From Oegoconia quadripuncta (Eukaryota; Arthropoda; Insecta; Lepidoptera; Autostichidae): a DNA stretch of 64,000 nt. The DNA lies in the NCBI GenBank assembly GCA_949316235.1, contig OX438747.1, positions 31,964,601-32,028,600 of the forward strand. The letters are read 5' to 3'. The notes under the pieces are model-generated. The model had not been told where the DNA came from and made no database searches. It worked only from the letters and a program-made list of their open reading frames with translations. Below, piece by piece: positions 42,442-54,162 of the stretch; position 1 is the first letter of the stretch; every line of letters begins with the position of its first letter. The position numbers and the translations under genes are program-made.

Positions 42442-42964
42442 TTGCAGAATACGGCTTACCTCGAAATGTATTGTCAAGACAGCTGATTCATACTGATATG
42501 AACAGATATATTCTAAACAGCTACGACGATTCCTATGTTATTATTTTGTAGTTGTATTTTTTCTCATTAATAGCAAATTTTATCATTCTGACTATCCTGT
42601 GACAAAACGCTGTGCCCGCCACTGGGTAAGTGTATGTATATTTATTAGGTAACCTAAAGACCGTTGTACATATTGAGCCAAGGGGCTGGGCCGAGTCCCG
42701 AACATGTTTTCGAAAAACATTTTACCAACTAATAGATCCCATAGTTTTTTTTCACTTTTATAATTCTCACCGAATGAACTGAAGACCAATGCACGTTTAA
42801 CCAACGCATCGTTTGAGTTTCCTGCAGAGTTTCTAGACAAGTTGGGCCAACGTGTGGCTACCTACTTGGCGGTATGTTGGTAATGGCGACAACCCTGGCC
42901 GGCGAAATGAAATGAAATATCGCCGGCGAAACGAATAGTGTCGGTTTTTCGTGCATACATGAAA

Positions 42965-43055
42965 TCAACCGCCTCCGTGGCTCCATGTAAACAACATTGG
43001 GTTTACGATTCGGAGGTCGCGGGTTCGATCCCCAGCGGGGTACATGTTTAAGTAT
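42965..43055 (+). mobile_element. SINE head only
   Basis: caaccgcctccgtggctcca .. gcgggttcgatccccagcgg, the tRNA-like first 90 bases of the same SINE family. Confidence 0.7.
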
Positions 43056-43308
43056 GTAAGGGCGCCAAGATGAGGGTGGCATATCAAAAAGCCCTCTCTA
43101 ATTACGATTAAGAAAAAACAAAGCTACACTAAATACTTTAAGTATACTAGATAGTTAAAGTATCTAGTGTAGTATAAATTCAAAACCATCATAGAACAGA
43201 CATTATTTACCAATGGCTATTATAAAATTTCTAACTATCTGGATGATAAGCAAGCATAGACATACTCGTTAACCGCTCGGCGATATTCAGCCTAATTATT
43301 ATACAATA

Positions 43309-44038
43309 CAGGGTGTCCAGGAAATAATGGTCCAACCTTTATAGGTTGGACGATAGTTATCTATCGATAGCCCACACCATGACCTCCCTAATCACCAATT
43401 TTAGCTTTAGTAAAAATATCATGGGTTTCGAGGATATTCTACGTTTTTTTATTTTTGGAAATTTTACCACCTGTGATAGGTTTGCATTTTAGAAGGTAAA
43501 CTTGAGGCTAGTTTTTAATTATTACAACCAAGTACAAATTCATTAAAGTCATTCAAAGACTACTTTCTATTCAGGTAGCTATGATATCCAAAATAAACAG
43601 GAAACCTAGACTCATGATACCATTTTAGAATCTGCATTTATTCAGCAACTTTTTAAGATTATGGGTACCATGTGCGTGGTACAATTTTTTTACACCGCAA
43701 CTAGTAGAAAATGGGTTTTTATAAGTTTCATTGCCTTTTTTGGGTTTATCCTTCTTGTAATAAATCTTTTTCGTTAGTTCGTCAATTTTATACTTTTGTG
43801 TGTGGTGTGTGCCTAACTATACTCTGTGAATATGAAAAAAACTGCATCAATAAATGACGTCATTTGCAGAAATGGCATGAAAAAACCTATCACAGGTGGT
43901 AAAATTTCCAAAAATAAAAAAACGTAGAATATCTCGAAACCCATGATATTTTTACTAAAGCTAAAATTGGTGATTAGGGAGGTCATGGTGTGGGCTATCG
44001 ATAGTTATAGGTTGGACCATTATTTCCTGGACACCCTG
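43309..44038. mobile_element. 730-bp fold-back MITE with long inverted repeats
   Basis: The outer 170 bases or so on each side are near-perfect inverted copies (cagggtgtccaggaaataat / attatttcctggacaccctg). A TA on both flanks (43307-43308, 44039-44040) fits a Tc1/mariner-type target. No transposase. Confidence 0.85.
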
Positions 44039-44040
44039 TA

Positions 44041-45190
44041 TAATATAATTGTAACCCAAACTTATTTAAAAGATCAACCCTTGTGTTTCTTGCTCGTTCG
44101 TCTCTGGGGAATCTGCTTTGCGAATGAGCAATAATGTCAATAATTTTAATATTAAGATAAAAAAATGTGGCGTTTTCAAGTGATAATTTTTATCCTACGA
44201 AATAAATATTTTTTTGATTTGATTTGAGTAACATCTGCAATATATTATTTCAAAGTACTGTAACGTAGCAGCGCTGTTACTATTAATTGATTACGTATTA
44301 TGTGGATACGGAGAATTGTACTGCATTTTAATAGGCTCGACCAGTAGTTATTTTCGTTATTACTCCACTCTGACTATGAACATCGCACCACCACTTCTCA
44401 TGCAGTACTTTCTCTTTGCTTGCTTCGCCATGGGTGTCATAGCCGGTGGAGAGATAAGGGACATCTCCTCATGGATACATGTCTGAATTCCAGGTGCTAA
44501 GTTGCGGCTGGGATATATATATCATCTGGCCAACTACAACAGTCGAGCACCTACCGTCGTCCTGGTCTTCGTCCTCACTACGGGCTACGGGACCCGCGTC
44601 GTGACAGGCGGGTGTAGCCAGGGAAGTGCTGACTGAACTGCGGAAGTGAATCTAGACGGGCCTCTCAAACCACTACCCACTTTGTGAAAATTAAATGAAG
44701 AATATTTCGTGCTAATCTGGTGTGCTTCATTTAAAAGTCCCCGCACACCCAGGTTACAGTACTTAATTAAAGGTGGTGGATTATTGCCCATATTCCCTCA
44801 TTATACGAGGGAAGGCTGATGATGATGGTCTTTTCGTTCCATACCCGCATTAATTACTGTGTGCTTAGTTACGTACGTACATATATTATGTATGTATGTT
44901 TGTATGTATTCAATTAACGTATGTATTTATATGGGTGATTTATTTATTTTATTAAAATTAGTTTACCGCGCACCCTACTACATATCATGTGCGTAATACT
45001 TCCTAACCCAAAGGCTGGAAGAGATCGCTTTTAGTGATAAGGCCGGCAAATTGTACTATCCCCTCTTTCTTATGTTTCTTATTGTTGTACAATAAAGAAT
45101 TGTTTGTTTGTTGTTTGTTTGTCAGAAGTACAGTGACTAGTCCATTGAAGATTTTGAAAATTGAGTAACAGACGGACAACTTTTGTGGTG
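44041..45190. other. Repeat debris, no gene
   Basis: 44160-44230 is a LINE tail ending ttgatttgatttga. 45000-45120 is a LINE 3' UTR ending in tttgt units. Between them I see nothing coding; a 36-codon frame at about 44380 is discussed under rejected items. Confidence 0.45.
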
Positions 45191-45199
45191 TTACAGTAT

Positions 45200-45205
45200 T
45201 TTATT
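45200..45205 (-). terminator. Poly(A) signal of the second Cys-rich gene
   Basis: Minus-strand AATAAA about 160 bases past the stop at 45363. Confidence 0.55.
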
Positions 45206-45362
45206 GGCAGGTAATGTGCAAATATTAATTTACCCACTCTTTCATACTCGTAGTTTACCTACTCGATACACTGAAGACAACTACTTATATAATTATGTGG
45301 GTTACAAATCTAAGCATTCACCATTCGCCGTCGGTTTAATTAAATTTCCTGTAAGCCTATGA

Positions 45363-48300
45363 TTAGCATGGTGGTTTGTCGCATGGCTTCGGTTTCGGAT
45401 CGCATGTCTTCGGTTTAGGTTCGCATGGCTTCGATTTAGGATCGCAAGGCTTAGGATCTTCACATGAATCTTCGCACGAATCTTCACACGAATCTTCACA
45501 GGAATCGTCGCATGGATCGTCGCATGGATCGTCGCAAGGATCGTCGCATGGATCGTCGCATGGATCATCGCATGGGTCCGAGTCGCATGGCGGTTCTGAA
45601 AAGAAATTATAGTACGTATTGAGCATCAAACTGTTTGAATCAATTTCTTGTCTATTGAAGTTCAGTCCAGATGAAGTTTTTTTTTTATGCACGACTGGTT
45701 CGTACTTGACCTCAATCACACCTGATGTTAAGTGAAGATGAGGTCGAAGGTCTTCCAGCGTACTGACCCAGAAACCCCAACACATTTGGGGGACTGGTTA
45801 TTCTTATCTCTGACAACCTAGCTCTAGCTTAGTTAGTTCTTCCTTTTTTTTTGTCGAGGGGAAACGCATTTACACGTTCAACCAGCCGCCGACGGGGATC
45901 AGCGGCGGGGATATGTGGGACTCCCCGCTCCAGATCGGAGCGGTCCTACGTACTAAAACCCCCCGGCGACCTTCCTCGGCTTCCCGTGACCTTCGTTATG
46001 TCATTTTTCCACCTTGTGGATGGAAGTCCTACACTACGCTTGCCGGTACGTGATCAAATTCCAGAATAAGGTATAGTAAAACTACATACATACATACATA
46101 ATGTCACGCCTATTTACCGTAGGGGTGGGCAGAGACCACAGACTTCCACTTGCTACGATCCTGACACACCTCTTCTGCTTCCTTCATTCTCATAAGGTTG
46201 TTCATACATGCTCATCGGTTTAGGGTACTCTTGACTTGGCCTTTCTTTAAGACGTCCCCGATTTGATCATGATACGTTCGCCGTGGTCTTCCCCTACCAA
46301 CACTACCATCCACATTCGCTTTGTATATCTCTTTCGTAAGTCTTCTTTCATTCATCCTCTCCACAAGTCATAGTAGTAGACATAGTAAAACTAATGCTAA
46401 ACTAAAGCACGTAAATGTCACCCAGACCTCCTAGAAACTGAACAGCTAGACTAAGAAGGTCCCACGAGGCCAGAACCGAATCTGCACCAGAAGAATTGAG
46501 AGATCGTTTGACGAACTTCTGTGTGTCCGATGACCACGGGCTCATAGTCTCCACAAACTCAATGCAATGCAATGTAATACAATACAATACAAAGCAAATA
46601 CTCTTTATTGCGCAAAATAATTTACAATTATTTTTGATGATAACAATAGAAGACAATTAGGCGGTCTTATCACTTAAAGCGATCTCTTCCAGACAACCTT
46701 CTTATTCTTATTGTTTCTTCAAGCAATAAAGACTTTCGTATGTTGTGTGTTACCAGGGCTAGATTCCCTTGGGGTGGTAGTTCCGTCTCTGCTGCTGTTT
46801 AGTCTTTCAATTAAAAAAAACCGCATTGAAATCTGACCACGGGCACAGATTAATCTGACCACGGGCACAGATTAATCTGACCACGGGCACAGATTAATCT
46901 GACCACGGGCACAGATTACTAATAAGTTACTAAAGTAACCACGGGTTATTATACGCGATAAGTCCGCACAAAGACTGAACACACACACACACACAATGCT
47001 GTCAAGCACATAACACCCTTCGTTTATCGTCGGGGTATAAAAATAAATACTCACTCTCACATGGTCTCGCAGAAGCACAAGCTAACTGTAACAAAAATAA
47101 AAATTTGTTTCGTTAAAGAAAGAAAGAAAGAAAGAAATTATTTATTTGCCAGAATACAGTTTACAAGGTCTGATAAGAAATTTAGGAATCATGTATTCAA
47201 TCTGCATGCAGATGTGCAAAATATGATTTGTGACACTTTACATAGCATTCTGATAATTTAAATATTCCTTAACATCGTAGAAACACTTTGCCTGAAGCCA
47301 TTTTATCAATCGAATTTTAAACATTTTGTCATTAACTAATTTTATTTCGTCAGGCTGATTGTTATACAATATTATACACATATTATAAACATTATTTTCA
47401 TAAACGTATTTGCGTTTATTTAAATTTAGGCTGTGTTTATTACCCGACGGCCCCGAAAAGGAGGGGTTATGTTTTTCGAGTGTATGTTTGCGATTTTTCC
47501 CACGTCTACAGATCCAATTCTACAGATTTCCAAATATTACAGAAACCCTTGTCAACAGATTGTCAATACCACAGATTCCCGTGTGTACAGATTCCCATCT
47601 CTACAGGTTCCCATGCCTACAGTATCCTATTTCTACATATTTCCAATATTACAGATGCCCATGTCTACAGATTCCCATGTCTACAAATTCCCATGTGTAC
47701 AGTGTGCGAAGTGTAAGTTTTGTCTCGTTTTTAACTTTACCATCGCGTTCGCGTTTACGAAAAATGTCCCTATGAAAAAATCGTTTTGCAAACTATCCGC
47801 TAGAGGCGCTGCACATTTCTCCATACAAATCTTCACGTAAACGTGAACGCGGCAGTAAAGTTAAGTCGAAACAAAACTTACACTCCGCCCATGTTATATT
47901 TATAAATTCCCATGTTATATTTATAAGTTTTGTCTTCTAAAGACATGTGGTTCCAGCTTTATCACCCAATTGTATGTGTGTTTCTATGTTACCTCCTGTA
48001 GCCTAAACAGCTCTACCGATATTTAAGTGCAGGGTGTCGTTCGATTCGTCTTGATCTCTAGTGTCATAGGATACATTTTTATGATAAAAAAATCCAACAT
48101 GGCGCCCGCAGAACACAAAATATGCAGGCGGATTTTTTGGTTTTTACATACTTAAATAGTTATTTATAATGTTATTTCATTATTTGTTCTGGATGGAGAA
48201 GTGAATAATCGATCAAATTAATTAAAGTCTTTTCTAAAACCGGCCATCTTTTCCCATGATTTTTCCTCTACATACGTTGTCGTTTGCATAATTTATTACG

Positions 48301-49410
48301 CTAGAAGAGCACGATATAAAATGCCAAAACAAAAGAAAAAAGAATGTTTTTTTTTATGCACAACGGGTTGGTACTTGACCTCTATCACACCTGTGATATG
48401 AGGTGAAGATGAGGTCGAAGGTGGAAGCGTAGTAACCCAGAAACCCCAACACATTTGGGGGACTGGCTATCTTATCTCTGACAACCGGAACACAACAATG
48501 CTATTAACATTGCTGCTTGGCGGCAGATTTAGATAAGATGGTGGTAGCTAGCCAGGCGGACATTTAAAATGCTTAAATGTATAAGCTTTTTGGCGGGAAT
48601 TCGTTGAGCAATGTTGCATTTTAAAAGCTTATATTTAAATTGCAATGTTCGAATGTAAGTTGCCAGTTTCAAAATTTGCAAACCATTTTCAATCACTAAA
48701 TTGTTGGTATCTGTTTGAGCTGAAATGTTGCTAAGTCTGGTGACAATGCAATATTATGGTACCGTTGAACTTATCTGATGATGGAGCCAAGAACTCCATG
48801 ATGGCAAATGGAAGTCGAACTGTACATTAACTATTAGTGGAAGCATTAGTGCTTGAAACTATATCCACGGTTCTCCTATCTACATGTACGGAACGTTTAC
48901 TTTGTATGGGTAGTCGAGATTTTTTCGATCGCAATTTGGCTAGGGTTCCTTTGGAGAAACTGGAGGTGGATTCACAAGTAAACAGTAAATATGCGTCAAT
49001 CTCTATAAACCACGAGTTTGCGGCGCTTGCAATGGAGACTTCTGACACGAAACATTTTGTAAAGGATTTACCCGTTAGACTGGTCCACGCCTCTGGAGAT
49101 GTGAGAGCTGGTACCTACTTTGCTCAGCAGCTGAGCTTATGCATTCAGCGGGGCAATAGCGCTAGCGTACTAGGTACTATGCCTCACGGAAGCGAGTTGG
49201 ACGGCGTATTTTTTCTATAAGATATAGGTATTTTTAATTGTGTTTTATAAATTTGTTGTTTCATGTACATACTTAATAAATTTAGTAAACAGGAATTACA
49301 CGAATTAAAATTCACTCCGTCGTATAACACTGATATCTATAAAATACACAGTCAAATTTCACAAGTATACTTACTAAGAAAAATGCAAAAAACAGGATTG
49401 TATATCTCAT
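45363..49410 (-). CDS. Secreted Cys-rich repeat protein (CDDP/CEDS repeats), paralogue
   Basis: Three exons on the minus strand: 49375-49410 (36 nt), 47055-47085 (31 nt) and 45363-45595 (233 nt), giving 99 aa. Exon sizes and phases equal those of the gene at 33620, and the second exons are alike in sequence ([10 protein letters not shown] against IACACARPCG). Donors are ttagtaagt and gagagtgagt, and acceptors are ttttcag and gttacag. A signal peptide ([12 protein letters not shown] then LACASA) precedes an acidic Cys repeat ([24 protein letters not shown]) and a basic Pro/Lys end ([13 protein letters not shown]). A TATA (tatataaag) lies about 65-70 bases upstream of the ATG. Likely the same kind of extracellular material or metal-binding protein; function not known. 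Confidence 0.75.
45675..45832 (-). mobile_element. SINE, 3' part
   Basis: ttttttttatgcacgactgg .. gggactggttattcttatct, the tail half of the 53826 family, in intron 2 of the second Cys-rich gene. Confidence 0.7.
46080..46390 (-). mobile_element. LINE-derived debris
   Basis: (acat) units followed by 'gtaggggtgggcagagacca' and 'cttcccctaccaacactacc'. This pattern belongs to a common lepidopteran LINE read in reverse. Broken frames. Confidence 0.4.
46395..46565 (-). mobile_element. Retrotransposon pol C-terminus relic
   Basis: Reverse copy of the family at 48837-49220 and 52000-52345 (tcgtttgacgaacttctgtg, ccgatgaccacgggc). Frame lost. Confidence 0.45.
46831..46918. repeat. 22-bp minisatellite, four exact copies
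   Basis: Four uninterrupted copies of atctgaccacgggcacagatta. There are no spacers, so it is not a CRISPR array. Confidence 0.95.
47100..47395 (-). mobile_element. LINE 3' tail with (gaaa)n
   Basis: aagaaagaaagaaagaaatt then 'atttatttgccagaatacag'. About 270 bases match 61060-61320 almost base for base, so the two insertions are recent or share a young source. Confidence 0.7.
47505..47702. repeat. Degenerate ~17-18-bp tandem repeat
   Basis: About ten variants of 'ctacagattcccatgt' in a row. Several frames stay open across it only because of the repeat, so I do not call a gene. Confidence 0.75.
48345..48577 (-). mobile_element. SINE, 3' part
   Basis: ttttttttatgcacaacggg .. agccaggcggacatttaaaa, same family as 42112-42441; in intron 1 of the second Cys-rich gene. 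Confidence 0.75.
48837..49220 (+). pseudogene. Retrotransposon pol C-terminus fragment
   Basis: 127-aa frame. The last 75 residues ([20 protein letters not shown] .. [20 protein letters not shown]) match in pattern the tail at 52000-52345 and the reverse copies at 50475-50740, 57000-57540, 63615-63760 and 46395-46565. I recognise the QRGNAASVLGT end as common in invertebrate retroelement polymerases. The start is probably not natural. It lies inside intron 1 of the second Cys-rich gene. Confidence 0.6.
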
Positions 49411-49779
49411 ATTTAGTCTTGGTATATCTTTTATAATTATGACCCAATACCGATCAACTTGCTTTATATACAAGTCATTTCGTGTTTTCAGCTGTCTGCT
49501 TTTATGAAAAATATAGTGATTAATGAAATAATTAAATCATATTTGTTCAGTTGTTAAATGCATTACGTAGGCTACAATATTATAGGCTACAATTGAACCA
49601 AACCGGCAAAACAATCGGCTACCGTGAGGTTCAACTGTCTGAATGTAAATTCTTGACTCGTTGCTGTAATTACCGAAATCGTTACAAGTATGTCTATAAT
49701 GTGTGAAGATTTTCCTCAATTCCTCATAGATCCCATCATCAGGACAGGGTTATGATGAACGTGGGACCACCCTGGAAAT

Positions 49780-49936
49780 ATGTCCTATTGGGGATTTAAA
49801 TACAATCTTTGTTTTACAAAAACGAGACGTTCGCGCAATTTATCAATTGAGACCTGCAGTGTCACTTAGAGACAGATTTAAAGAGTTATAATATTCTGAC
49901 CTTTTCGTCACAGTACGTTTTTGAAAATCTAATATA
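49780..49936 (+). mobile_element. LINE polymerase fragment
   Basis: Broken frame reads LQKRDVRAIYQLRPAVSLRD and then YVFENLIYR, a jockey/CR1-like LINE C-terminal segment. It stops where the next inverted-repeat end begins. Confidence 0.5.
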
Positions 49937-50196
49937 TCGATACCTCTGGGCTCAAAGGTCGTAAAGGACATTTGGTCAAAAATGAGTTTTATGCACAGTT
50001 ATATTCAGATTTAAATTCTCTATCGATCTGTGTATTTCGTTTCACGAAATTCGCAAAAAAATTGCCTTTACGACCCATTATATTTGACACGCTAAGCAGA
50101 ATTATTTGTGAAAATATGGGCATAAATAACTTTTACGTATCAGAGTGTAGTCATCTTGGTAGTAAGGCAAAGTATACGGAAACTTTTGGGCGTAAA

Positions 50197-50273
50197 TTGC
50201 ATATATGTTACCAAATTGCATATATGTTACCAAATTGCATATATGTTACCAAATTGCATATATGTTACCAAAT
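50197..50273. repeat. 19-bp minisatellite, four copies
   Basis: aattgcatatatgttacca repeated four times without spacers. Confidence 0.9.
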
Positions 50274-50474
50274 TAGGCTATACGACCTAACGTTGTGATT
50301 AATCATAATCTAAATTTTGTCCTATATATCCTTAAAATATTAAACAAAAAAAGTCAATTGTTTCTTACTACCCAATTTAAATTTACCTATATCCTTCTAT
50401 GAAGGACTATAGATCCTAGAAATTAAGTATATACATGAAACAACAAATTTATAAAACAGAATTAAAAATTATAG

Positions 50475-51000
50475 AAAAAATACGCCGACCAACTCGCTTC
50501 CGTGAAGCATAGTACCTAGTACGCTAGCGCTATTGCCCCGCTGAATGCATAGCTCAGCTGCTGAGCAAAGTAGGCACCAGCTCTCACATCTCCAGAGGCG
50601 TGGACCAGTCTAACGGATAAATCCTTTACAAATTGTTTCGCGTCAGAAGACCACGGGCCTAATGTCTCCACTACAAGTGCCGCAAACTCATGGTTTATAG
50701 AGATTGACGCATATTTACGGCGCTTGTTACTTTGAGCTTGTTCAGCCGCGGTACTAGCTCATTGCGCAGTTCCTTGTATATAAGACGGTGCCAAAGTATC
50801 TGCACAAGTTGCGTCCCATCCCAAAGTGCGCCGCAAGCACCAGGGTACCAAGATGGCTCCATCAGGTCTTTTCTCGTCGTCCCTGAATAAGCCACAAGAC
50901 TCCAGAGACGCCAGGATCGCTGCAGTGGCGAGAGCTCACCTAATTAACTGATTAATTGCACCGTGGCGAAATGCGCGGCCGGCACTCTTCACGCAAGAGA
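50475..51000 (-). pseudogene. Retrotransposon pol C-terminus fragment
   Basis: Reverse copy of the 48837 family (ctgaatgcatagctcagctg, gaggcgtggaccagtctaac), with the upstream zinc-knuckle part still visible near 50800-51000. Several frame breaks. Confidence 0.55.
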
Positions 51001-51899
51001 GCCCGTGGCGTCCTAGCTGGTCCACAACCTTATCACAGGAACAGCGATGAGGTTCACACAACTAAGCACCCAAACGTAAACTAATGGAAATAGGTAGGGC
51101 GTTGGGATCGAGGATGGTCCCTAGGTTCTGGGAAGGAAGAGCATGTAACCAGTGTCCAGACTCTTTTTCGGAGACTGCCAGTAGACGTGCACACTCAGTG
51201 TCGTCTTCACAAATAGCTCCTGGTGGGTTGTGCTTAGAGCTGGCTTGTCCCATAAGCTTTGGCATCCCAAATCCGAAGGACAATCCTCTTCTGGAAATTA
51301 CGCACACCAGGCAGATCTGGCCTCCTACAAGCACGATACCTCTGCATCAACGAGCGTATGGGAATTTAATATCTCACTGATGAGAGGGAGTGTGCTGTAA
51401 ACGGAGGAAAGAAAAGCAGGGAGTGCCAGGCTAGAGGTTGTACGTATGCCAAGTCCGCCATATCTAATTGGAAGAGTAGCTTGTTTCTAAACGCGATTTT
51501 CGAGTTGTAAATGCAAAATTTTAAAATAACAATTGAAACTTACCTCCTTACGTTATTATCATAAGGAACATCTAGGTAATCCCAGTAGTTCAGGCAGTGC
51601 GCTAATGTTGCATTGCATTCAGAAATATTTTCAACGAGTTTCATTGTAATATCTTCTTTCATTGTAATACGATCGAAAATGTCAATAACACTGTTAATTT
51701 AAACGTCGTTTAATTATTTTTATAAATAAGACTATTAATATTTAAATTAAAGCACCACAAACCGTTCACAGTTATTTTATCTTTGATATTTCATACATCT
51801 GACGTATGATTTTTCTCATTTCCAAACCTATCACCTCGAAATAAGAACAAAACACCCAAATGTCGGAGGCAAAATAAGTGTGAATAATCTGTAATTATC

Positions 51900-52345
51900 C
51901 TTATGGAACAATTACTTACTCCCTTTAGGACTGGCGAGGGATGACGGCAAAAGGCCGGACGGTATGACGCTCGTGCCTTGGAAACTGGGACGGTCTTTGG
52001 TATGGGATGCAACCTGCGTCGATACCCTTGCTCCTTCCCATCTTTCAAGTACAAGCGGTACAGCTGGTTCCGCTGCCGCCTCGGCAGAAAGCGTTAAACG
52101 GCGCAAATATGCCGGTCTCAGTGGAGATCACCTATTTGCGCCGTTTGGTGTAGAAACGCTTGGGCCGTGGGGACCGGGTGCTCACACTCTTTTTAGTGAG
52201 TTATCTGAGCGTCTGGTTGATGCATCCCACGATCGGAGGGCTGGCCAATACTTCGGTCAGAGAATCAGCCTCGCTGTACAGCGAGGCAATGCGGCCAGCC
52301 TTCTGGGTACCTTTCCACCAACCAGAGACTTGGGGTTAGTTTTTT
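51900..52345 (+). pseudogene. Retrotransposon pol C-terminus fragment
   Basis: Frame 51964-52401 reads MTLVPWKLGRSLVWDATCVD, then VETLGPWGPGAH and SLAVQRGNAASLLGTFP. It is the best preserved copy of this family here, but 5'-truncated, with no reverse transcriptase domain. Confidence 0.6.
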
Positions 52346-52696
52346 ATTTCAGATATTTTTTTTTATATAATAAATTGTATTATATTATAATAATTAATTA
52401 ATTAATCTAATTAAAATTAAAACCTAATTAAAAAATAAATAAATAAGTTGTTTATAAATATTGTACATACATATAATGTAAATAAATTACTTATAAATAA
52501 ACTTACTCCCTTAGAACCTAAAAAATATTAACACATGTCAATTATTACCTTAATTCGTACAGACGTGTACATTAAATTAGATTTACACCCTAAGTATCTA
52601 CATAGGATGAAAATTCAAAGGGCGTAAAGCACATTCTTTTGTAAATTCGTGGTCGTAAAGCACATCTATCTCTGTAAATATAAGACCAGCCCCCGC

Positions 52697-52928
52697 AGTC
52701 TCGACATAGATAGCGATCGCTATACCACCGATTTCGGTCGTTATGTCCTAACATTGTTATTTTAATTGGAGAATTAGAGTCTTTAGTATCAAAATATCGG
52801 TTTCCATTGAAACTACGATTCAGGCTTCCAACAAAAACTGATATGATTATGAACACTATAACATTTAGAATAAGATCGTTAGGAGTTAACGACCGAAATC
52901 GGTTGCTATCTATGTCGAGACTGCAGGC
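52697..52928. mobile_element. ~230-bp MITE with hairpin ends
   Basis: gcagtctcgacatagatagc at the left and its exact complement at the right, with further inner pairing (ccgatttcggtcgtta / taacgaccgaaatcgg). No coding part. Confidence 0.8.
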
Positions 52929-53139
52929 CCAGGTCACTTTTTCAATACTGCCTTAGAAAATACCACAAATTCTTTGCACTTTCTTCCTAGGTTTCATTTA
53001 AATAGCACAAAAAACAAAGGAGCTAGAGTATAAACAAAATCTTTTTACTTGTTTTTTACGTCTCCTGCAAAGTCCCATTTTGTCCTTTACGACCTTTGAG
53101 CCCAGAGGTATCGATATGTCAAAAAAAATATAGCATCAT

Positions 53140-53590
53140 TTAGGAAAAATAGTGATAAACATGATGTCAATACAAGAAATAAAGATAAACTTGCAGGTCA
53201 CATAAGTCGCCTCCGCGAAGTCAGTAATTTATAGGTACGCTTGTTCAATAAGGTTCCTGTTGATATAAAAAATCTTCCTCTCAATAAATTTAAAGTTACT
53301 ATAAAACAGAAACTTATTAAGAAAGCATATTATAAAATATCAGATTATTTAGATGATAAACATTCATGGACATAACCAGCCCGTTCGCATAACCAGGCTA
53401 TTTCACAATTAATAATGAAATATTATAATATAAAATAATTATTAATAAATTTATAATATAATAACCTTTTTTTGTTCTTCTCAGGGAAAAATTGGCTTTT
53501 GAACAAGCAGTAGTTTTAAAAATGTAAAATCTGACTAATTTTAGTGTACCCCTGTGTACCTACAAAATAAAGCATTTTTGATTTGATTTG
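53140..53590 (+). mobile_element. LINE 3' end
   Basis: 'aggttcctgttgatataaaa' and 'aagcatattataaaatatca' lead to a tail 'acctacaaaataaagcattt' with ttgat units. The same segment is at 57945-58295, and a reverse copy at 34238-34640. Confidence 0.7.
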
Positions 53591-53825
53591 ACAATATCCA
53601 AATAACTTTGATAACAGTCATTTTCCAGAATTCACGATTATTAAAAAGAAGTAGTCACTTTTATCAACAGTTCGAAATTCTCGAAAATACATACTAAATA
53701 ACATAATAAATGCATAAATTATAAATTATAAATAATGCATAAAACATGTTGACTTTCAATATCTATTTTTGTATCTTAAATTGAAATATTTTTGATTTTG
53801 TTGCGTTCTGATTATTAGGACGATT

Positions 53826-54162
53826 AACCGCCTCTGTGGCTCAATGTAAACAACATTGGGTTTACGATTCGGAGGTCGCGGTTTCGATCCCCAGCGGGGT
53901 ACATGTTTAAGTACTCGGTTTGGTTGGTGGTAGGGCATTTTATATGTCCGCCTGGCTAGCTACCACCATCTTATCTAAATCTGCTGCCAAGCAGCAATGT
54001 TAATAGCATTGTTGTGTTCCGGTTGTCAGAGATAAGATAGCCAGTCCCCCAAATGTGTTAGGGTTTCCGGGTCAGTACGCTTCCACCTTCGACCTCATCT
54101 TCACTTAACATCAGGTGTGATTGAGATCAAGTACCAATCCGTTGTACATAAAAAAAAAACGA
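53826..54162 (+). mobile_element. Full-length tRNA-derived SINE
   Basis: Head aaccgcctctgtggctcaat with B box gcggtttcgatccccagcgg, body ggtttggttggtggtagggc, and tail catcaggtgtgattgagatc ending in a ten-base A run. Reference copy for this window. Confidence 0.85.

Larger units (their letters stand above)
49937..53119. mobile_element. Region bracketed by a 33-bp inverted pair
   Basis: cgatacctctgggctcaaag.. at 49937-49970 is repeated in reverse at 53086-53119. Inside are retrotransposon relics and a MITE. Either a 3.2-kb composite element or two solo ends in opposite orientation; I cannot decide. Confidence 0.45.

Noticed and set aside
44372..44494. 36-codon frame with a signal-peptide-like start (MNIAPPLLMQYFLFACF)
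   Set aside because: No conserved body, no clear promoter or splice sites; too little to call a gene.
45302..45612. [12 protein letters not shown] minus frame and [13 protein letters not shown] plus frame
   Set aside because: Shadows of the CDDP/CEDS repeat exon in other frames.
46831..46918. Short direct repeats resembling a CRISPR array
   Set aside because: Copies are contiguous with no spacers, and the genome is animal; it is a minisatellite.
47410..47840. Three overlapping plus-strand frames of 78-135 aa
   Set aside because: They stay open because of the 17-18-bp tandem repeat; no domain and no start context.
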